DNA from: Clytia hemisphaerica
Taxonomy: Eukaryota > Cnidaria > Hydrozoa > Leptothecata > Clytiidae
Length of the DNA: 64,000 nt
Direction: 5' to 3'
Assembly (NCBI GenBank): GCA_902728285.1
Contig: CACVBU010000681.1
Location: 3,574,413 to 3,638,412, forward strand
Shown here: piece by piece, positions 20,955-33,956 of the stretch
Position numbering within the stretch: the first letter of the stretch is position 1
How the letters are laid out: each line of letters begins with the position of its first letter
Notes under the pieces: model-generated
Database searches by the model: none
The model's input: the letters and a program-made list of their open reading frames with translations, nothing else
Told to the model about the DNA's origin: nothing
Translations under genes and position numbers: made by a program

Positions 20955-22672
20955 CTAAGGGTTGTTTATAAAGAACGAAGTATTCTGTTTTATGTGAAAA
21001 TTTCCAAGTTTGAAAACGAAAGTACTTTGACTGGTCATCCCACCCACCAAATTGACGGCTTAACGGCTTACCTACCTATCTCAGGCAAAAATCCCGGCTT
21101 AAGGGTCGGTTTAGTTCTTGGCTTAATTTCAAGTTCGGCTTAACTCAAAATGTGCGTTAGACTCCGGTGGAAAATGCGTGATTTCTTTTTCATCAAACTT
21201 AACAAGTCCAAAATCGAAAGTGATGGCTTAGAAATGTAGAAATAAGCATAGGCGTGGTTCCAATAAGGTGTGGTCCCTTCATGAGAAAATTTTTTTTATA
21301 AGAATCAATATTCTTTTTTGAAGAATGTTTAAATTAAGGGTTTTTTATAAAAAAAAAATTATGCTATTTCATGTAAAAACTTCCCAAGTTTGAAAACAAA
21401 AGTACTTTGACTGGTCATTCCACCCACCAAATTGACGGCTTAACGGCTTACCAATCTCTCTCAGGAAAAGATTCCGGCTTAAGGGTCGGTTTAGTTCTTG
21501 GCTTATTTTCAAGTTCGGCTTAACTCAAAAAGGCATTTGGGTGTTAAAGAGGCGTAACTTTTATTTCATTTCAAAAAGTCCAAAATTGAAAACGAATTTA
21601 TTGAGATGACCACACCCTAATGACCATGAAAATTTTAATTGTTTTTTTTTTCTATTGTTTACAGTAAAATGTTTTTGAAAATTTTATAAACCTCTCCAGA
21701 AGTCACCACACAGACTATTAAAGATTTCCCTTTCTGACCCTCTTAAAGTGACATTGCACAGACTGGCAAAGCGTCTCAGACTCAAAAAATGACGGCTTAG
21801 CGGCTTTGTAACCTTTTATCAGGCATAAAGAATCGCTCACATGACGGTCAAGAGGCTGGCTTAACTCATATGACGGCTCAAAATAAGAAGGCTTTAAGAG
21901 AATTCATGAGATTTTTATAAAATTTAAAAGGTCATTACACAGACTATTAAAAGCTAATATACCCCTGTCTCAATTTAAAAAGTGACGCTGCAGACTAGGG
22001 CAGTAATTGCAGACCCACAATTTCTCGGCTTATAATTTGAATCCAATCGGGGTGTGGTCAAAACTGGTGACAAGAAAACCACACCTCCAAAGTGTTGAAG
22101 ATATGTCTAACCCAAATTTCACTGGTCGAAGTAGACTTGAATTAAATTTTGAAGGCCACCGCACAGACTATAATAAAAAAAACCATATTCCCCTGTCTCA
22201 ATTTCAAAAGTGTCGTTACACATACTACAATAAGTTTTGGCTCAGCTCATCATGATTAAAAAAAATTCATTAAAAAGGAGATGACAAGGCCTGGTGACGA
22301 GTAATCCACACCCACGTAAATGGAAAGCAAAATTACGAAAATTGACTGGCAGCTCAGAAGATTCATGGCACGTCAATTACGGCCATTCGTTTCTTATTTA
22401 CAACACATTTTCAAATGAACCATTTAAAGGAGAAAGAAAATTAAAACAAATAATTCTCACCATCGACACGTGTCGTTAAAATGTGTCTTCGGAGAGCGTT
22501 CGCCACCGTCGTGTTGTCAAGCTGCCGTTTAGGTTTCATTTCCAAAAAAACAACCACCAAAAAATCAAAAAAACGTGTTCACCGAAAAAATTTCACAAAA
22601 CTAACTTTCTTGCTGTTCTGTTGTTTACAAAATTGTTAAGCCGTATGAGGAACCGTATTTTCATCTACGGTT

Positions 22673-24108
22673 ATGCATTATGGCAGATAAGTGCATTATT
22701 GTTTTAATGTTTGGAGTTTTTAATTATCCAACATGATATCGCATCTGGCAAAAGGTCTATAGAAAGTCAGGCTATTTTATTGAGCGCTTTCGGTGGATTT
22801 AATCCCCACCAGCAGAGTGGATATCAACCTGAAGACTTTTCGGGAACATAATTTCCGTCGATTTTGCCAATTCTTGACTTTTTGCAGAATCGCCATTAAA
22901 TTTATCGAGCATTTCTTGTCGTCAAACTTTGTGGAAAGCAAATCCATCGACTGTCAAATTTTCTCAAAATATGACGATGCATAATTATTACCAACAACCG
23001 AGAAATTTATTTGAAAAAAAGTGGCAAAACAATTTTCAAAAATTGCGCGACAAACGAACCCCTAGAAAAACGCCGCTGAAAATTGAAACTAATCTTAGGT
23101 TCCAAATAAACGGGGCCCTTCCCCGCTTATTAATTTTTCGACCTTATTAGGACCCCTGTTTATTGATTGTTAAGAATGTTTACTTATTGTGGATTTTTAG
23201 ATATTCTTTTTGAGATGAGAATATTTCAAATTAAATTAAATTCAAATTTAAATTCACTCTATAGACAAGTTGCTTTCTTTCATTTTTAATATTTTCATTA
23301 TCTTTTTATTTTTTATTACTGCAAGACATATGTAAAATATAATGTAATTTATGTGTTTTCAGTTATCAATACCAAAGGAGACTTTGTTTAGTATAAAATA
23401 ATTTGTGACACTTTAACGCTTACTACTGGATTGTTTTTGTTATTTGAAAGTATGACCGAAAACATGTGTATAAGCAAATGCATAAAAAATTGTGGAAGTG
23501 AACTTGTAAAAAACAACTTTGGTAAGGATCTTCAACTTTTTGAATATCAACGTTTGTTATGGACTGCTTCATCCACTACTCCCGATTTAAGTGACTTTTA
23601 AAAAATCCAATTCGTATATCCATTGAATTTTTGTCATTCGTCTAAGTTCAACCAAGTTTGATTAGTTCGGCAAGGCGACCGTCAATAGTGTGTTCTGTTT
23701 GTATCATAGAACACATTAAATTCAGTCTGTCTATCGAGGTTGGTAGTATATTTTGTTGATTTTTAAGATCTCGTAAATACCATAAGAATTAAGTCGGCAA
23801 TCAATAAAATCAACCGGATTAGTTATTATAACAGTTATATAATTATATAATTAGTTATTTTGTATAAGTGTGTATTAATTTATTCTTTTGTTTTATAAAA
23901 CTGCAGGGAGTTTTTAATTATTCAAACAATATGACATCTTAAGTAAGTTTGTGTAATCCTGACATACCTTGACCTTGTCTAATTCCAGCATCGCAAATAT
24001 CTGATCAGCAAAGTAAATAGAGTCAGCTTACTTAGACTGTTTTATTCATATCAGATCATGAAGAACGGTGAAGAAGATAGTGCTCAATAACAAGTAGAGC
24101 TAAATCAT
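22673..24108. other. intergenic DNA right of the repeat block
   Basis: AT-rich flank with several short frames but no recognisable domain, splice-supported exon or RNA gene. A short frame at 22,793-22,984 has mixed composition without clear coding signal. Confidence 0.4.
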
Positions 24109-24232
24109 TTCATATATTTCTCTTCAAAAACTTATACTCAGTGACTAAATGGAATGAGTATTTTTTATCTGATAAAAAATACTCATTCCATTTAGTCACC
24201 GAGTATAAGTTTTTGAAGAAAAATATATGAAA
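24109..24232. repeat. 124-bp near-perfect palindrome
   Basis: Arms of about 60 bp meet at tttttatctgataaaaa with only a few mismatches. The left arm contains cttatactcagtgactaaat and the right arm carries its complement with 'cacc' for 'cagt'. It could form a cruciform or a long RNA hairpin. No flanking duplication was identified. Confidence 0.85.
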
Positions 24233-25985
24233 CTGTTTTATTCATAAACATTTAAAGACTAGATAGTTGTTAAACAGAATTATGTTGAATAGTAAATAGT
24301 TGACTCACCAGATATAGATGTTCTTCTCCAAGATATGGGTCGAAGATCATACGACTAATCAGAAGATACGACGACATGAAGCCAAAACAATCACCTAGAC
24401 CATCCATTTGATCAACAAACGGCGATTCCATTTATCAACTTTTTATCTCTTGTTTTAGTATTTCATTAGTGTCTATAACAAGAGTAATAAGTTAGAGAGT
24501 CAGGACTTTTTGCCTTATTAGGAAAGTCTATCCGAATTAGGAAGGTGGCTATAACTTTGAAAAACTTTCCAAAATAGGAAAGTAAATAAAAATTTGCACT
24601 ATCCAAAACAGTCCAAACAATACAAATTGATAAATACCAATGCAATGAAGGTAAATCCACATTTACATGAGCAAATCAATTTTTATCATTTGACATTAAC
24701 AAAGGAAAAAGCTAACAAAAAGTCGAAAAAAATAAACTTCCAGACCAGGGTTTTTTATACGGACTATGACTTCAAGCATGCACCCATGAAATGTTTTAAC
24801 TTTTGGCGCAAAATACCAGATTTGATCTATCGAAACTTTTAGTCATTGATAGAGCGTGCGACTACGCGTTTGTAACGAAGGAAGGTAAATTTTATAAACT
24901 CCTTCTTATTCTTAACCTCCTACCTTGTGTGCCACAAAAAAGTTTCTCTCTTTAAAAGTAATTTTCTAGAAATTTAAAAATTTTTAAAGAACCATTCCTA
25001 TTTGTACTAGTAATCGTCAGTAAATAATCATTAGTAAATCATAGTTTTTTTTTCTTTTATTTAAAAAGAAAACATTGCAGTGTAATTTTTCTTTGTTTTC
25101 AATTAAAAGAAGCTATTGTAACGTAAAATTTCTTTGTTCTTTTTTATATTGAAAAAAACGTCTTTGTTTTTTATTATATAGTAAAAAAAAGTCTCTGACA
25201 CAGGACTTGGGAGAGAAAAGAATAAGGAAACAAAAGTGTCCCCCCGCCGAAGAGTGCAAAAAGTGGTAATAGTGCAATTAACGATTAATCGCACTCCTCT
25301 AAACCAATCAGATTCGAGTAATTTTGCACGGCTGACGATTACATTGGAAAGAAGAAAAAAAACTTAAATTTTGATGGGTCATTTATTAAATTCGACTCAT
25401 TCATTAAATTAAAAGTTATGCTCAATTAAATGAAAAAGTTACTTTCTGAAAGTGCTCAAAAACGTTAAAAATCAAACCATTCTTTAAATGAAAACATTTA
25501 ATATTTTAAGTTCTTCTTTTATTCAATGATTTTTTATGGCACTTTGTTGACAATCTAACTCTGGTATAAAATTCTCCCTTTCTTCAGAAAGTTTAAGATG
25601 AGAAAAAGCCTAGGCCTTTTTTTTTAAGCCAGCTTCAATATCTAAAGGACTTTTAGTGCGTTCAGTAACAGCTTAACCGGCGTCAACGGTTCTTAACCGG
25701 CGTCGACGGTTATTTTACAAACAAGAGGTAACCATTTTTCTAAAACAAAATAATTTCAAACTTGACTTCACTGACGGTAGGAAAGAGAAAAGAGGAAGGT
25801 CTAAACTAGCCTAATTATCAGCTGTCAGGGGCCCTTAAAAGAATATGAGAGCTTATGAGCTTTATGAGCCCCCCCCTCCCAAGTGGTTTACATGATGATG
25901 TGACACGGACTTTTTTGTAGCGTGATTATGTAATCAAATTTTTTTTCCGTGATTTCCAAAGTTTTTGAGCTGTGATACTTGATTT
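24233..25985. other. AT-rich intergenic DNA
   Basis: No gene seen. A short + strand frame at 24,594-24,842 (MHYPKQSKQYKLINTN...) lies in very AT-rich sequence without splice or family support. Short inverted and direct motifs (ttcttaaccggcgtcaacgg twice, 25,655-25,710) are present. Confidence 0.4.
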
Positions 25986-26455
25986 AGGGGCCCTTGACAA
26001 AAAACTTTTGAATTTTTTATCGGCATTAGGCTGATAAGCTTCAGACCCCCTTCCCACTTGCTCTTATTACCCAAAATTTTTCAACATTTTTACATCTTCG
26101 AAAACACAATTTTTTCCAATCATGTCCGCCATTGCGTTGATCTTGCCTTCCCACCCGTCATCATTGAGTTTGTTCATACAATTGATATTGTTAATCGAAA
26201 TGAAAGTTAAAAAGACGCGATGAAGTCACAACATTTTGAAGGAAAAGGCAGCGCGCTGGTCAATGAAAAAAAGAGTTTTTTATCAAAGCTAATTCAAAAC
26301 TGTACTTTTAAAGTTGCGAATTTGTGCGCGAAGATGAAAGCAAGTGAAGTTGCATGCTTTCAGTGGAGTTTGTGGACGAAATCAGAAAGAAATTGGCGGA
26401 AAAGATTTTTGTCCCAATACTTGTTTTTTTATCGGTATCTAGTTGGACTCCCCCA
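25986..26455. repeat. dispersed repeat, copy 1
   Basis: Matches 27,271-27,775 in the same orientation: cttttgaattttttatcggc, gataagcttcagaccccct, caattttttccaatcatgtc and tttgtgcgcgaagatgaaag are shared. The short frame at 26,220-26,534 lies within it and is repeat sequence, not a gene. Confidence 0.8.
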
Positions 26456-26699
26456 CCCCCTTATCGTCTCAATGCCAATAAAAAATTTGATTTTCAATGG
26501 GGTGCGTGATTATCCAATTTTTTTGCTGGTTTGATTGATCATGATTGAAGACAAAAATTTGCGAGGTATTGTGATCAAAGTTACCGCTGACACGGTAGAT
26601 GAGGTAATCATCACAAGCCAAAATCCATGTTCAACAGATTTTGGAAACGAAAGTGTAAAGAATAAACATAGTTGTAAGCCCGTTTAACACAGGGTAAAA

Positions 26700-26925
26700 A
26701 GTCCGGGGCCGAGTCCTGCATTTGCTCATTCAGCCAGCTGGAGTTTTTACAAGATACTTCAGTGATTGGTCATTTAAAGTGATAGAGATGACACGTTCTT
26801 TAGAAAAAGTAATAAGATTCTTTTATTACATCTTAACGACCAACCAAATCAAATAAGAGCTTGTAAAAACTCCAGCTTGTCCCAATCAGATCACGCAATC
26901 TAGCCGGTTCCGGCTGGGAAGAGCA
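26700..26925. repeat. inverted repeat around ctggagtttttacaag
   Basis: cagctggagtttttacaag (about 26,739) recurs inverted as cttgtaaaaactccagct (about 26,860). It looks like a small degenerate foldback or MITE. The flanks give no clear duplication. Confidence 0.55.
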
Positions 26926-27270
26926 GCTGATTTCAGCAAAATGTTGCTTTTTGCTCTAAAAGTGTATGGTGGAAAAGGTGCTTGTTTTCAAACTAAACAC
27001 TGTGCCTCGTTTAGTTTCGTTTTCAACTGGTTTTTGTTGGATATGCAGATAACAAAATCGAGTCATATGTAAACAAACTTACAACAGGAGTTCTGTTTTC
27101 TCCTTCTAGCTGTGTTTTGGCATCGATGCAGGATTTTTTTACATATCATTTTAGAACTTTTCATATTATTTAGCAATGAAAAATAGAAAAAATCACTTTT
27201 AAAGATCCGAAAAACCTTTCCCTCCATATAATTTTACATTTTTCAGACACTTTTGACATCTTTGCCCTTA

Positions 27271-27775
27271 GGGGTCTTCGACAAAAAACTTTCAAATTTT
27301 TTATCGGCATTGGGCTGATAAGCTTCAGACCCCCTCCCCCCCCTTGCTCTTATCGGGCAAAATTTTTCAAAACCAACTTTTACATCTTCGAAAACACAAT
27401 TTTTTCCAATCATGTCCGCCATTGCATTGATCTCGCCTTTCCACCTGTCATCGTTGAATTTTTGTCTATGTATTTGCACTAACATTGAGTTTGTTCATAC
27501 CCGCATTGACATTGTTAATCAAAACGAAAGTTAAAAAGACGAGATGAAGTCGCAACATTTCGAAAGAAACGGCAGCACGCTGGCCAATGAAAAAAGGGTT
27601 TTTTTATCAAAGCTAATTCAAAACTGTACTTTTAAAGTTGCAAATTTGTGCGCGAAGGTGAAAGCAAGTGAAATTGTATGCTCTCAGTGGAGTTTGTGGA
27701 CGAAATCAGAAAAAAATGGCTGAAAAGATTTTCGTCCCAATACTTGTTTTTTTATTGGTATGTAGTTGAATAATA
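27271..27775. repeat. dispersed repeat, copy 2
   Basis: Direct copy of 25,986-26,455 with small indels, including an extra tttgtctatgtatttgcact segment near 27,460. Confidence 0.8.
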
Positions 27776-28111
27776 CGTTCAAAAAAAGAATCAAATTAAA
27801 TATTTGTTTCCTATCTAGATTATATTAGCGTTAGAATACAGTAAATTTTCACGAAAAATGGCGGTACGCCCAATCGCCCCACGGGAAAGATCCAATTTCT
27901 AATTATCCGGAATGAAAACGTACGGAATTCCGAATGAAACCTGACAGAAGGTTTTCAACCAGATTTATTCAGATAAAGCCATAAGAGGTTCATTACTTGT
28001 GGATTTTAAAACCTACATAACCAAAATCGAAAGTTGTTGGGAAGGAAAGAGTAAATGCAAGACAGAAGGTTTGGTTGTGTTGTTCAGGTATGATTCTATC
28101 CGAACTAATAT

Positions 28112-28493
28112 CCTTATTTTCGCGAAAAACCGCAAAAAACTAAAAAATGCTGACGTCAGCAAAACTTGTTTTTTGAATAACTCCAGTTAGGCCAAAGATA
28201 GAAACATGAAATTTGGACTGAAGTTAGACATCATTAAAAGGATCATTTTGCAAAAAAAAAAATTTTTAATTTTGCTGACATCAGCACTTTATTGCAAAAT
28301 TTCGTATTCTGCTGATTTCTGCTGATGACAGCAAAATTTCGAAAATTTTTTTTTGCAAAATGATCCTTTTAATGATATTCAACGTTGGTCCAAATTTCAT
28401 GTTTCTACCATTAGCCAAACTGGAGATATTTAAAAAACAAGTTTTGCTGACGTCAGCACTTTTTGGTTTTTGCGGTTTTTCGCGAAAATAAGG
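28112..28493. repeat. 382-bp foldback element
   Basis: The ends are ccttattttcgcgaaaaacc and its complement, with arms continuing through gctgacgtcagcaaaacttg and catgaaatttgga. Arms are about 170 bp around a short centre. Typical foldback or MITE structure, no coding capacity. Confidence 0.85.
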
Positions 28494-29544
28494 GCGTAAA
28501 CAATTAGGTAACACCCCTACAGCGAAACTTTATCATGGCATCCTTCGTTGCAAACCATTGGTTTCCTCATTTTCTGCCGGCTAATGGCCTTCAAAAATTA
28601 TGGTAATTTTCAGGTTTTTGAGACATGCCATAACTTACCTGAGATAATGTTAAAAAAGACCAAAGAGGCCCTGACTGAGTTGCAGGAGGCTTTTAGTAGG
28701 CACTTCAGTCACGTGACTAAAAGTTGTCGCAAAAATTTAGCGGGGAAGCGTTTTTATATAAAGACGGGGTTTTGGATTTTTTCAAAAAATAGTATACATT
28801 CTTCTATCAAAATATGGCAGGGGTTTTTACCAGCCTTTCATAAAACAAATGATTGTGTGTAAAGCTCAGATGACTGCCTGAGTTTCTCTCGTGTGTGCTG
28901 GATTTATTGTTTTCCCCAGTAAAATCTACAGAGCTTTGAAAATCTTTTTTAATTATAACTTTTTGTAAACTCAATTTTTAAATATAGCACACCCTAAGTA
29001 TTATAGAGAAAAAAATTAACTTTCCAAAAACTATAAACACTTTATATCCAGTGTATTAGAGACCATGCCAAAATTCAATATTGTGATTTTCAAATTTCCA
29101 ACATGACCCCCGTCCCGAAATCACTTTCGATTTTGCACGGGATTTTTGAGATTCTTTGAGATTCCGGATTAAGAAGCAGGGAAAGAAGAAGGGAAGGGTA
29201 GAGAAAGAAGCTGAAACACATGGAAATCCATTCCTATTTTAATGAATAGAAAAGAAGAATTTCTTTATGATTACTTGTATATTGTCTAGATTTTAATGAT
29301 CGAAACTTAAAAAAGCTTGCACTCTTCTTTGTGCCCCATTTTTAGACTTGATGCCTGATGGTTAAAACTATTAAAAAAACAGCTAAAGTTTAGTTTTGTA
29401 TTCCCTTTTCCTCTTGTTCAGTTGAGTCTTTTCGAGTTTACAACTCCTCTTAGACATAAGAGTAGATATAATTTGAATTATTGTACCTTCTGCTAACTAT
29501 CTCTGTGTACCTACCTTTTCATACGATCCCTGTGTATCTTTTCC
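28494..29544. other. intergenic DNA, no gene seen
   Basis: A + strand frame at 28,548-28,862 has no recognisable domain or splice support. The rest is low-complexity AT-rich DNA. Confidence 0.35.
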
Positions 29545-30375
29545 ATACTTTCCCTGTGTATACAAAAAGGACCATGGGGAGCCTACAAAAGGTACACAAG
29601 GTGCATACATGAAGTACATGGGGAACAAACAATACTGTAAGGTACACACAGGGAATGTATAATAAGGTACACGGGGAATGTACAATAAGGTACACGGGGA
29701 ACGTACAATATGATACACAGGGAACGTACAATAAAGTACACGGGGAACGTACAATAAATAAAGTACCCGGGAGCGTACAATAAGGTGCACGGGGAACTAT
29801 GATAAGGTACACAGGGAACGTATAATAAGGTACACGGGGTAAGGTACACGCGGAACGTATAATAAGTGTACCTTTTTGTACGTTCCTCTTGTACCTTTTT
29901 CTAGTTCCCGTGTACCTTATTGTACGTTCCCTGTGTACCTTATTGTACGTTCCCCGTGTAACTTATTGTACGTTCCCCTTGTACCTTATTGTACGTTCCC
30001 CTTGTACCTTATTGTACGTTCCCCTTGTACTTTATTGTACGCTCCCGAGTACTTTATTTATTGTACGTTCCCCGTGTACCTTATTGCACGTTCCCTGTGT
30101 ACCTTATTATATGTTCCGCGTGTACCTTACCTCGTGTACCTTATTATACGTTCCCCGTGTACCTTATCATAGTTCCCCATGCACCTTATTGTACGCTCCC
30201 GGGTACTTTATTGTACGTTCCCTGTGTATCTTATTGTACGTTTCCCGTGTACCTTATTGTACATTCCCCGTGTTCCTTACAGTATTTTTTGTTCCCCATG
30301 TACTTTATGTATGCACCTCGTTTACCTTTTGTAGGCTCCCCATGGTCCTTTTTGTATGCTCCCTGTGGTCCTTTT
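29545..30375. repeat. 23-bp minisatellite folded into an 830-bp palindrome
   Basis: The unit is gtaccttattgtacgttcc plus ccgt (23 bp). The left part (29,570-29,866) carries it reversed (ggtacacggggaacgtacaa) and the right part (about 29,867-30,375) forward. Variant units are mirrored in order: for example ctcccgggtactttatt, atcatagttcccc and cagtattttttgttcccc occur on the right, with complements at matching distance on the left. This shows one array inverted onto itself, with arms of about 300 bp and a spacer of about 240 bp. Because 23 is not a multiple of 3 and the unit lacks stops, several frames stay open (up to 190 aa, Cys/Tyr/Pro/Val-rich). These are repeat artefacts. Confidence 0.9.
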
Positions 30376-32671
30376 TATACGGTCCTGTAAACTTGTTTAA
30401 TGGCTCAGTATATATGCATGGCAAACATAGCCCTAACCGTCAAGCAGAGTCTCACCCTTAAATAACCACACATCTGACATTGATTCATTTAAAGAGATTA
30501 TTTCCAATTACAGTATGAAATATTGAATTTTTCTTTTCTTTCACATTCAGGTGCTAGGATTTCAAATTCCAAACTTCAACAAAGTTTGATGACCTCTAAA
30601 GCTGACAATGCAATGTAACTTGCTGACAATGCAATGTAACTTGCTGACAATGATGTAATGATAATGTTGCACATAATGAGAATACCAACAAAGACAAACA
30701 TTCTTGCAACAATTCAACCAAGGAACTCTATTGTTCCAAGGTGTGATTTAATGATCAATGATACAAATGTCATGGAGCTTAGTTTATCAAGACACAAATT
30801 TCACAAAAAAGATGGCTGGAAAGTGTTGTAAATATTTAGCAGTAACTAAATGTGACAATTTCAAGGTCGACAATTTGGTAATAATCATGAATACTAATGT
30901 AACAGATGTTATACACTGGAAATCTAAATCTGTAAAGGAGGAGATCCATTTAAGTAATCTTTTATTTTGTGAATGGTATATTATCGTAGTATAAAATATT
31001 GATGACAAGGAAGTTTTTCATATAAAATTAAGGTGTACAGCATATTTCTATATCTCCCAAATTCATTGCCATATTTCCATATTGGTATATATTTCCATAT
31101 CCCTTATTAGACCATCTCAAGATATTTTGGCACTGTATTACTCAGATGAGTCTTAGAATAATATCAACTTGTAAATCTAAGATTTTACTACCTTGATATG
31201 AAGCTAATATTAGTTAAATACATTTATTTTTGTGTTAAAATGATTATCATTTGCATGCAAATTCTTTGCAAGTTTTTACTAGACTTATATCATTTGTGAG
31301 CATGTCTAATTTAAATTGTTATTCATTACAAGAATAAAATCGACTGTGTCATTTTCAGTAAAATATTGTGTTTCATTTGATTTTTTAGATAGTAGATGGA
31401 ATGTGGAATTTTTTTTTCAAACTCTTGTTTATCACAATACCTTTCAGTGTACAAAGTTTTAGCTTTGGAATCAAAGTATTTCAAGAGTTATTGCAAAAAA
31501 ATGGATTTATGACGTCATCTTCCATTTATGACGTCATCGAATCTAAAATCTTCAATATTTGTTGACTGAAACCACTTTAGGCAATAAAATTTGGCACACT
31601 GAAAGATATTCAGGTAAAGAAAATTTTTAAATAAAAAATGACGTCAGCAGGAAAAAGCAAAAATCGAATTTTTCCAATAAAATGCTGAAGTCATCGATTT
31701 TTTCAAAAAACTTTTTTTCAAACTCTAGTTTACCATAATACCTTTCAGTGTGCAAAATTTTAGCTTTGCAATCAAAGTATATCAAGAGTTATTGCAAAAA
31801 ACAATTTTATGACGTCATCAGTTGGCCTAAAATTAAAATTTCTTAATTTTTGGGCCAAAAATTTGAAAAATTATAAATTTCTACATTCAGTATCACGAGA
31901 CACCATTTTTAGCACCGAAATGAATCAAAATGGACATACAATATCGAAATCCTGAATTGTAATTGCGATTTTAGTTACTTTTAACCCCCGGATTTTCTCG
32001 TTTTTACGTTACCTCCCTGTATAAAAGTGGTATTAATTCTGCGAAAAAGTAAAATTTCATCAAAATTATTTTTTCAACCTGTAGTATGATGATCAAAGAT
32101 CACTTGAAAGAAAAAAATAAAAAAAATAAAAAAATAGAAAAAGTGTTCACCTAAACTTGGGTTAGAGCCAAAACTTGCTAAAAATTAAGTTTTTTGACTA
32201 GAAAAATGCCTATTTTTTGCCCACTTTTTGGAAGGCTCCTTGCAGTAAAAATCCGCTAATTTTTGCTCCAATTAGCTTCACAAAAAATCTAATAGCTTTT
32301 TTTCTATAAATGTTACAGAGGTCAGTGACCTCTCGTTGAAACAAGAAAAGATAGAGCTTTCCAATGAACCAAGTTTGACAGGGGTAGTTAAAAGTTCGAA
32401 AATCGGCCTAAAGTGCCTACTTTTAGGCCTATTTTCGCAACTATAGACGCTTTCAATGAGGGCCGGCCCTGTCAGCACCTAGGACTGACCAACCAATTCT
32501 CCTCACATGACATGGGTTGACTCAGCCCAGGCGAAGGTGTATTCACTTGCCAAGTGAGCCGCTGCGAGTGGGAATAGTCGCCTGTGCAGTAACCAAGTTC
32601 AATAACCAGGGCCTAGGTTCTAATCCTGATATTGGAGTTTAAGTCTCTGTTCGATATTAAAAGACAGTGAG
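30376..32671. other. intergenic DNA with degenerate repeats
   Basis: Holds two direct copies of a segment of about 115 bp (31,411-31,525 and 31,713-31,825; shared ataatacctttcagtgt-type and caaagtat-caagagttattgc motifs) and several tgacgtcatc boxes. A short tandem (ttgctgacaatgcaatgtaa) is at 30,600-30,650. No gene is supported. Confidence 0.5.
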
Positions 32672-33417
32672 CTCAGGTGAGTTAAGGCAAGTCTCAAACA
32701 TATTTTGCGTAACGCGCACCGCTTCCCATTGTTCCTTAACTTTCCTATATAGCTCAAAAGAAGCGTATTAATGAGAGGATTTCGGAAAGTGCTGGGCCGA
32801 AAGTTTAAATTAAGCCAATCTCAAGATATCGGCCAAAAACTGATTTTGACGTTATGAAATACATCGAATAAACACGTCATGAGTAAGATTCAAATGACGT
32901 CATTATTGAAAACAGCGATAACTTCAAGTCTATTAATGCAATCAGCACCAAATTTTGACTGGAGACGTAGATTAACGATTCTAAAATATTTGTTTAGAAA
33001 TTTTCAAAATTTTTAGATGACGTCATTAACTGTCGGTGAAAAATAAAATACGTCAAATAATGATGACGTCATCGAAAAATTTCAAATTTTTTTCATGCAT
33101 TATTTCAAAATCAACAATCAACGTCTCCAGTCAAAATTTGGTGTTAATTGTAGTAATGGAATCGAAGTTATCGCTGTTTTAAAAAACGACGTCATTTAAC
33201 TTGTCTTTTTGACGTGTTTTTTCGACGTATTTCATAACGTCAAAATCAGTTTTTGGCCGATATCTTGGGATTGGCTTAATTTAAACTTTCGGCCCAGCAC
33301 TTTCCGAAATTCTCTCCTTGATACGCTTCTTTTGAGCTATATACGAAAGTTAAGGAACAATGGGAAGCGGTGCGCGTCACGCAAAATATGTTTGTGACTT
33401 GCCTTAACTAACCTGAG
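32672..33417. repeat. 746-bp foldback element with about 330-bp arms
   Basis: The ends are ctcaggtgagttaaggcaag and cttgccttaactaacctgag. The arms pair over long stretches, such as ttaaattaagccaatc with gattggcttaatttaa, gcgcaccgcttcccattgtt with its complement, and ccaaattttgactgg with its complement. The centre is rich in tgacgtcat boxes. No ORF of interest. Confidence 0.85.
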
Positions 33418-33771
33418 AGGCTGGAACTTCGATTTTGAGGATTACGATTTTACCAGTTTTTTAGCGATTTTTGCCTCGCTAGCCCAAATCTCGCAACCTC
33501 TTTACCTTAAGGAAGATCGAAATTAGAGTTTTTCAGCGTTCCGAAAAAAACGCATAGCAGAAATTTTTTCATCTTCACAGGATCGATTCTCAACAACAAA
33601 ATACATCTTTTGGTCTTTGGGTTTGTTTCTGACGTTTTTTCTTCAAAGAATACCGATCACTTTCCTTTTCCCCTTGAGCGCGCGAGAAAAAAATGACTAG
33701 CTCGTTTTCGTGCGGGCGAATAAAGATGAGGCGGCAATCTTGCACTGAGGGTGCTACTTAGTTTCTGCCCT

Positions 33772-33956
33772 ATAGACCTTTTTTCAAAGAGGATGTCCTG
33801 TTGAATAATTATGTAGTCCAGCCATAAAAACAATGATAGAGCCATGCATAATTACAGTATCATGCATATTGTATAATTATGCATGGTTTTATCATTGTTT
33901 TTTCTGCTGGACTACATAATTATTCAACAGGGTAGCCTCTTTGAAAAAAGGTCTAT
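33772..33956. mobile_element. 185-bp palindromic MITE, copy 1
   Basis: TIR atagaccttttttcaaagag and complement. Arms run through tgttgaataattatgtagtc to a centre of atgcat motifs. A related copy in opposite orientation lies at 34,136-34,326. Confidence 0.85.

Larger units (their letters stand above)
16790..22672. repeat. right copy of the long direct repeat block
   Basis: Collinear with 2063-6052 from about 17,241 on, ending at the tattttcatctacggttat motif where similarity to the left copy stops. It is longer because of a 2-kb non-LTR insertion (18,935-20,951), more 86-bp units, extra 231-bp units and a duplicated module (21,030-21,170 and 21,420-21,560). The first part (16,790-17,240) repeats the 'cccctgtctc...gttacacagact' module and has no counterpart at the start of the left copy. 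Confidence 0.75.

Noticed and set aside
26220-26534. A 104-aa plus-strand frame as a gene
   Set aside because: The same sequence recurs, disrupted, at about 27,541; it is part of a dispersed repeat.
29583-30461. Long overlapping frames (up to 190 aa) rich in Tyr, Pro, Val and Cys
   Set aside because: They are translations of the 23-bp minisatellite, open in several frames on both strands because the unit has no stop codon.
32455-32660. A B-box-like ggttctaatcc suggesting another tRNA-derived SINE
   Set aside because: No convincing A box at the right distance, no tail and no target duplication could be found.
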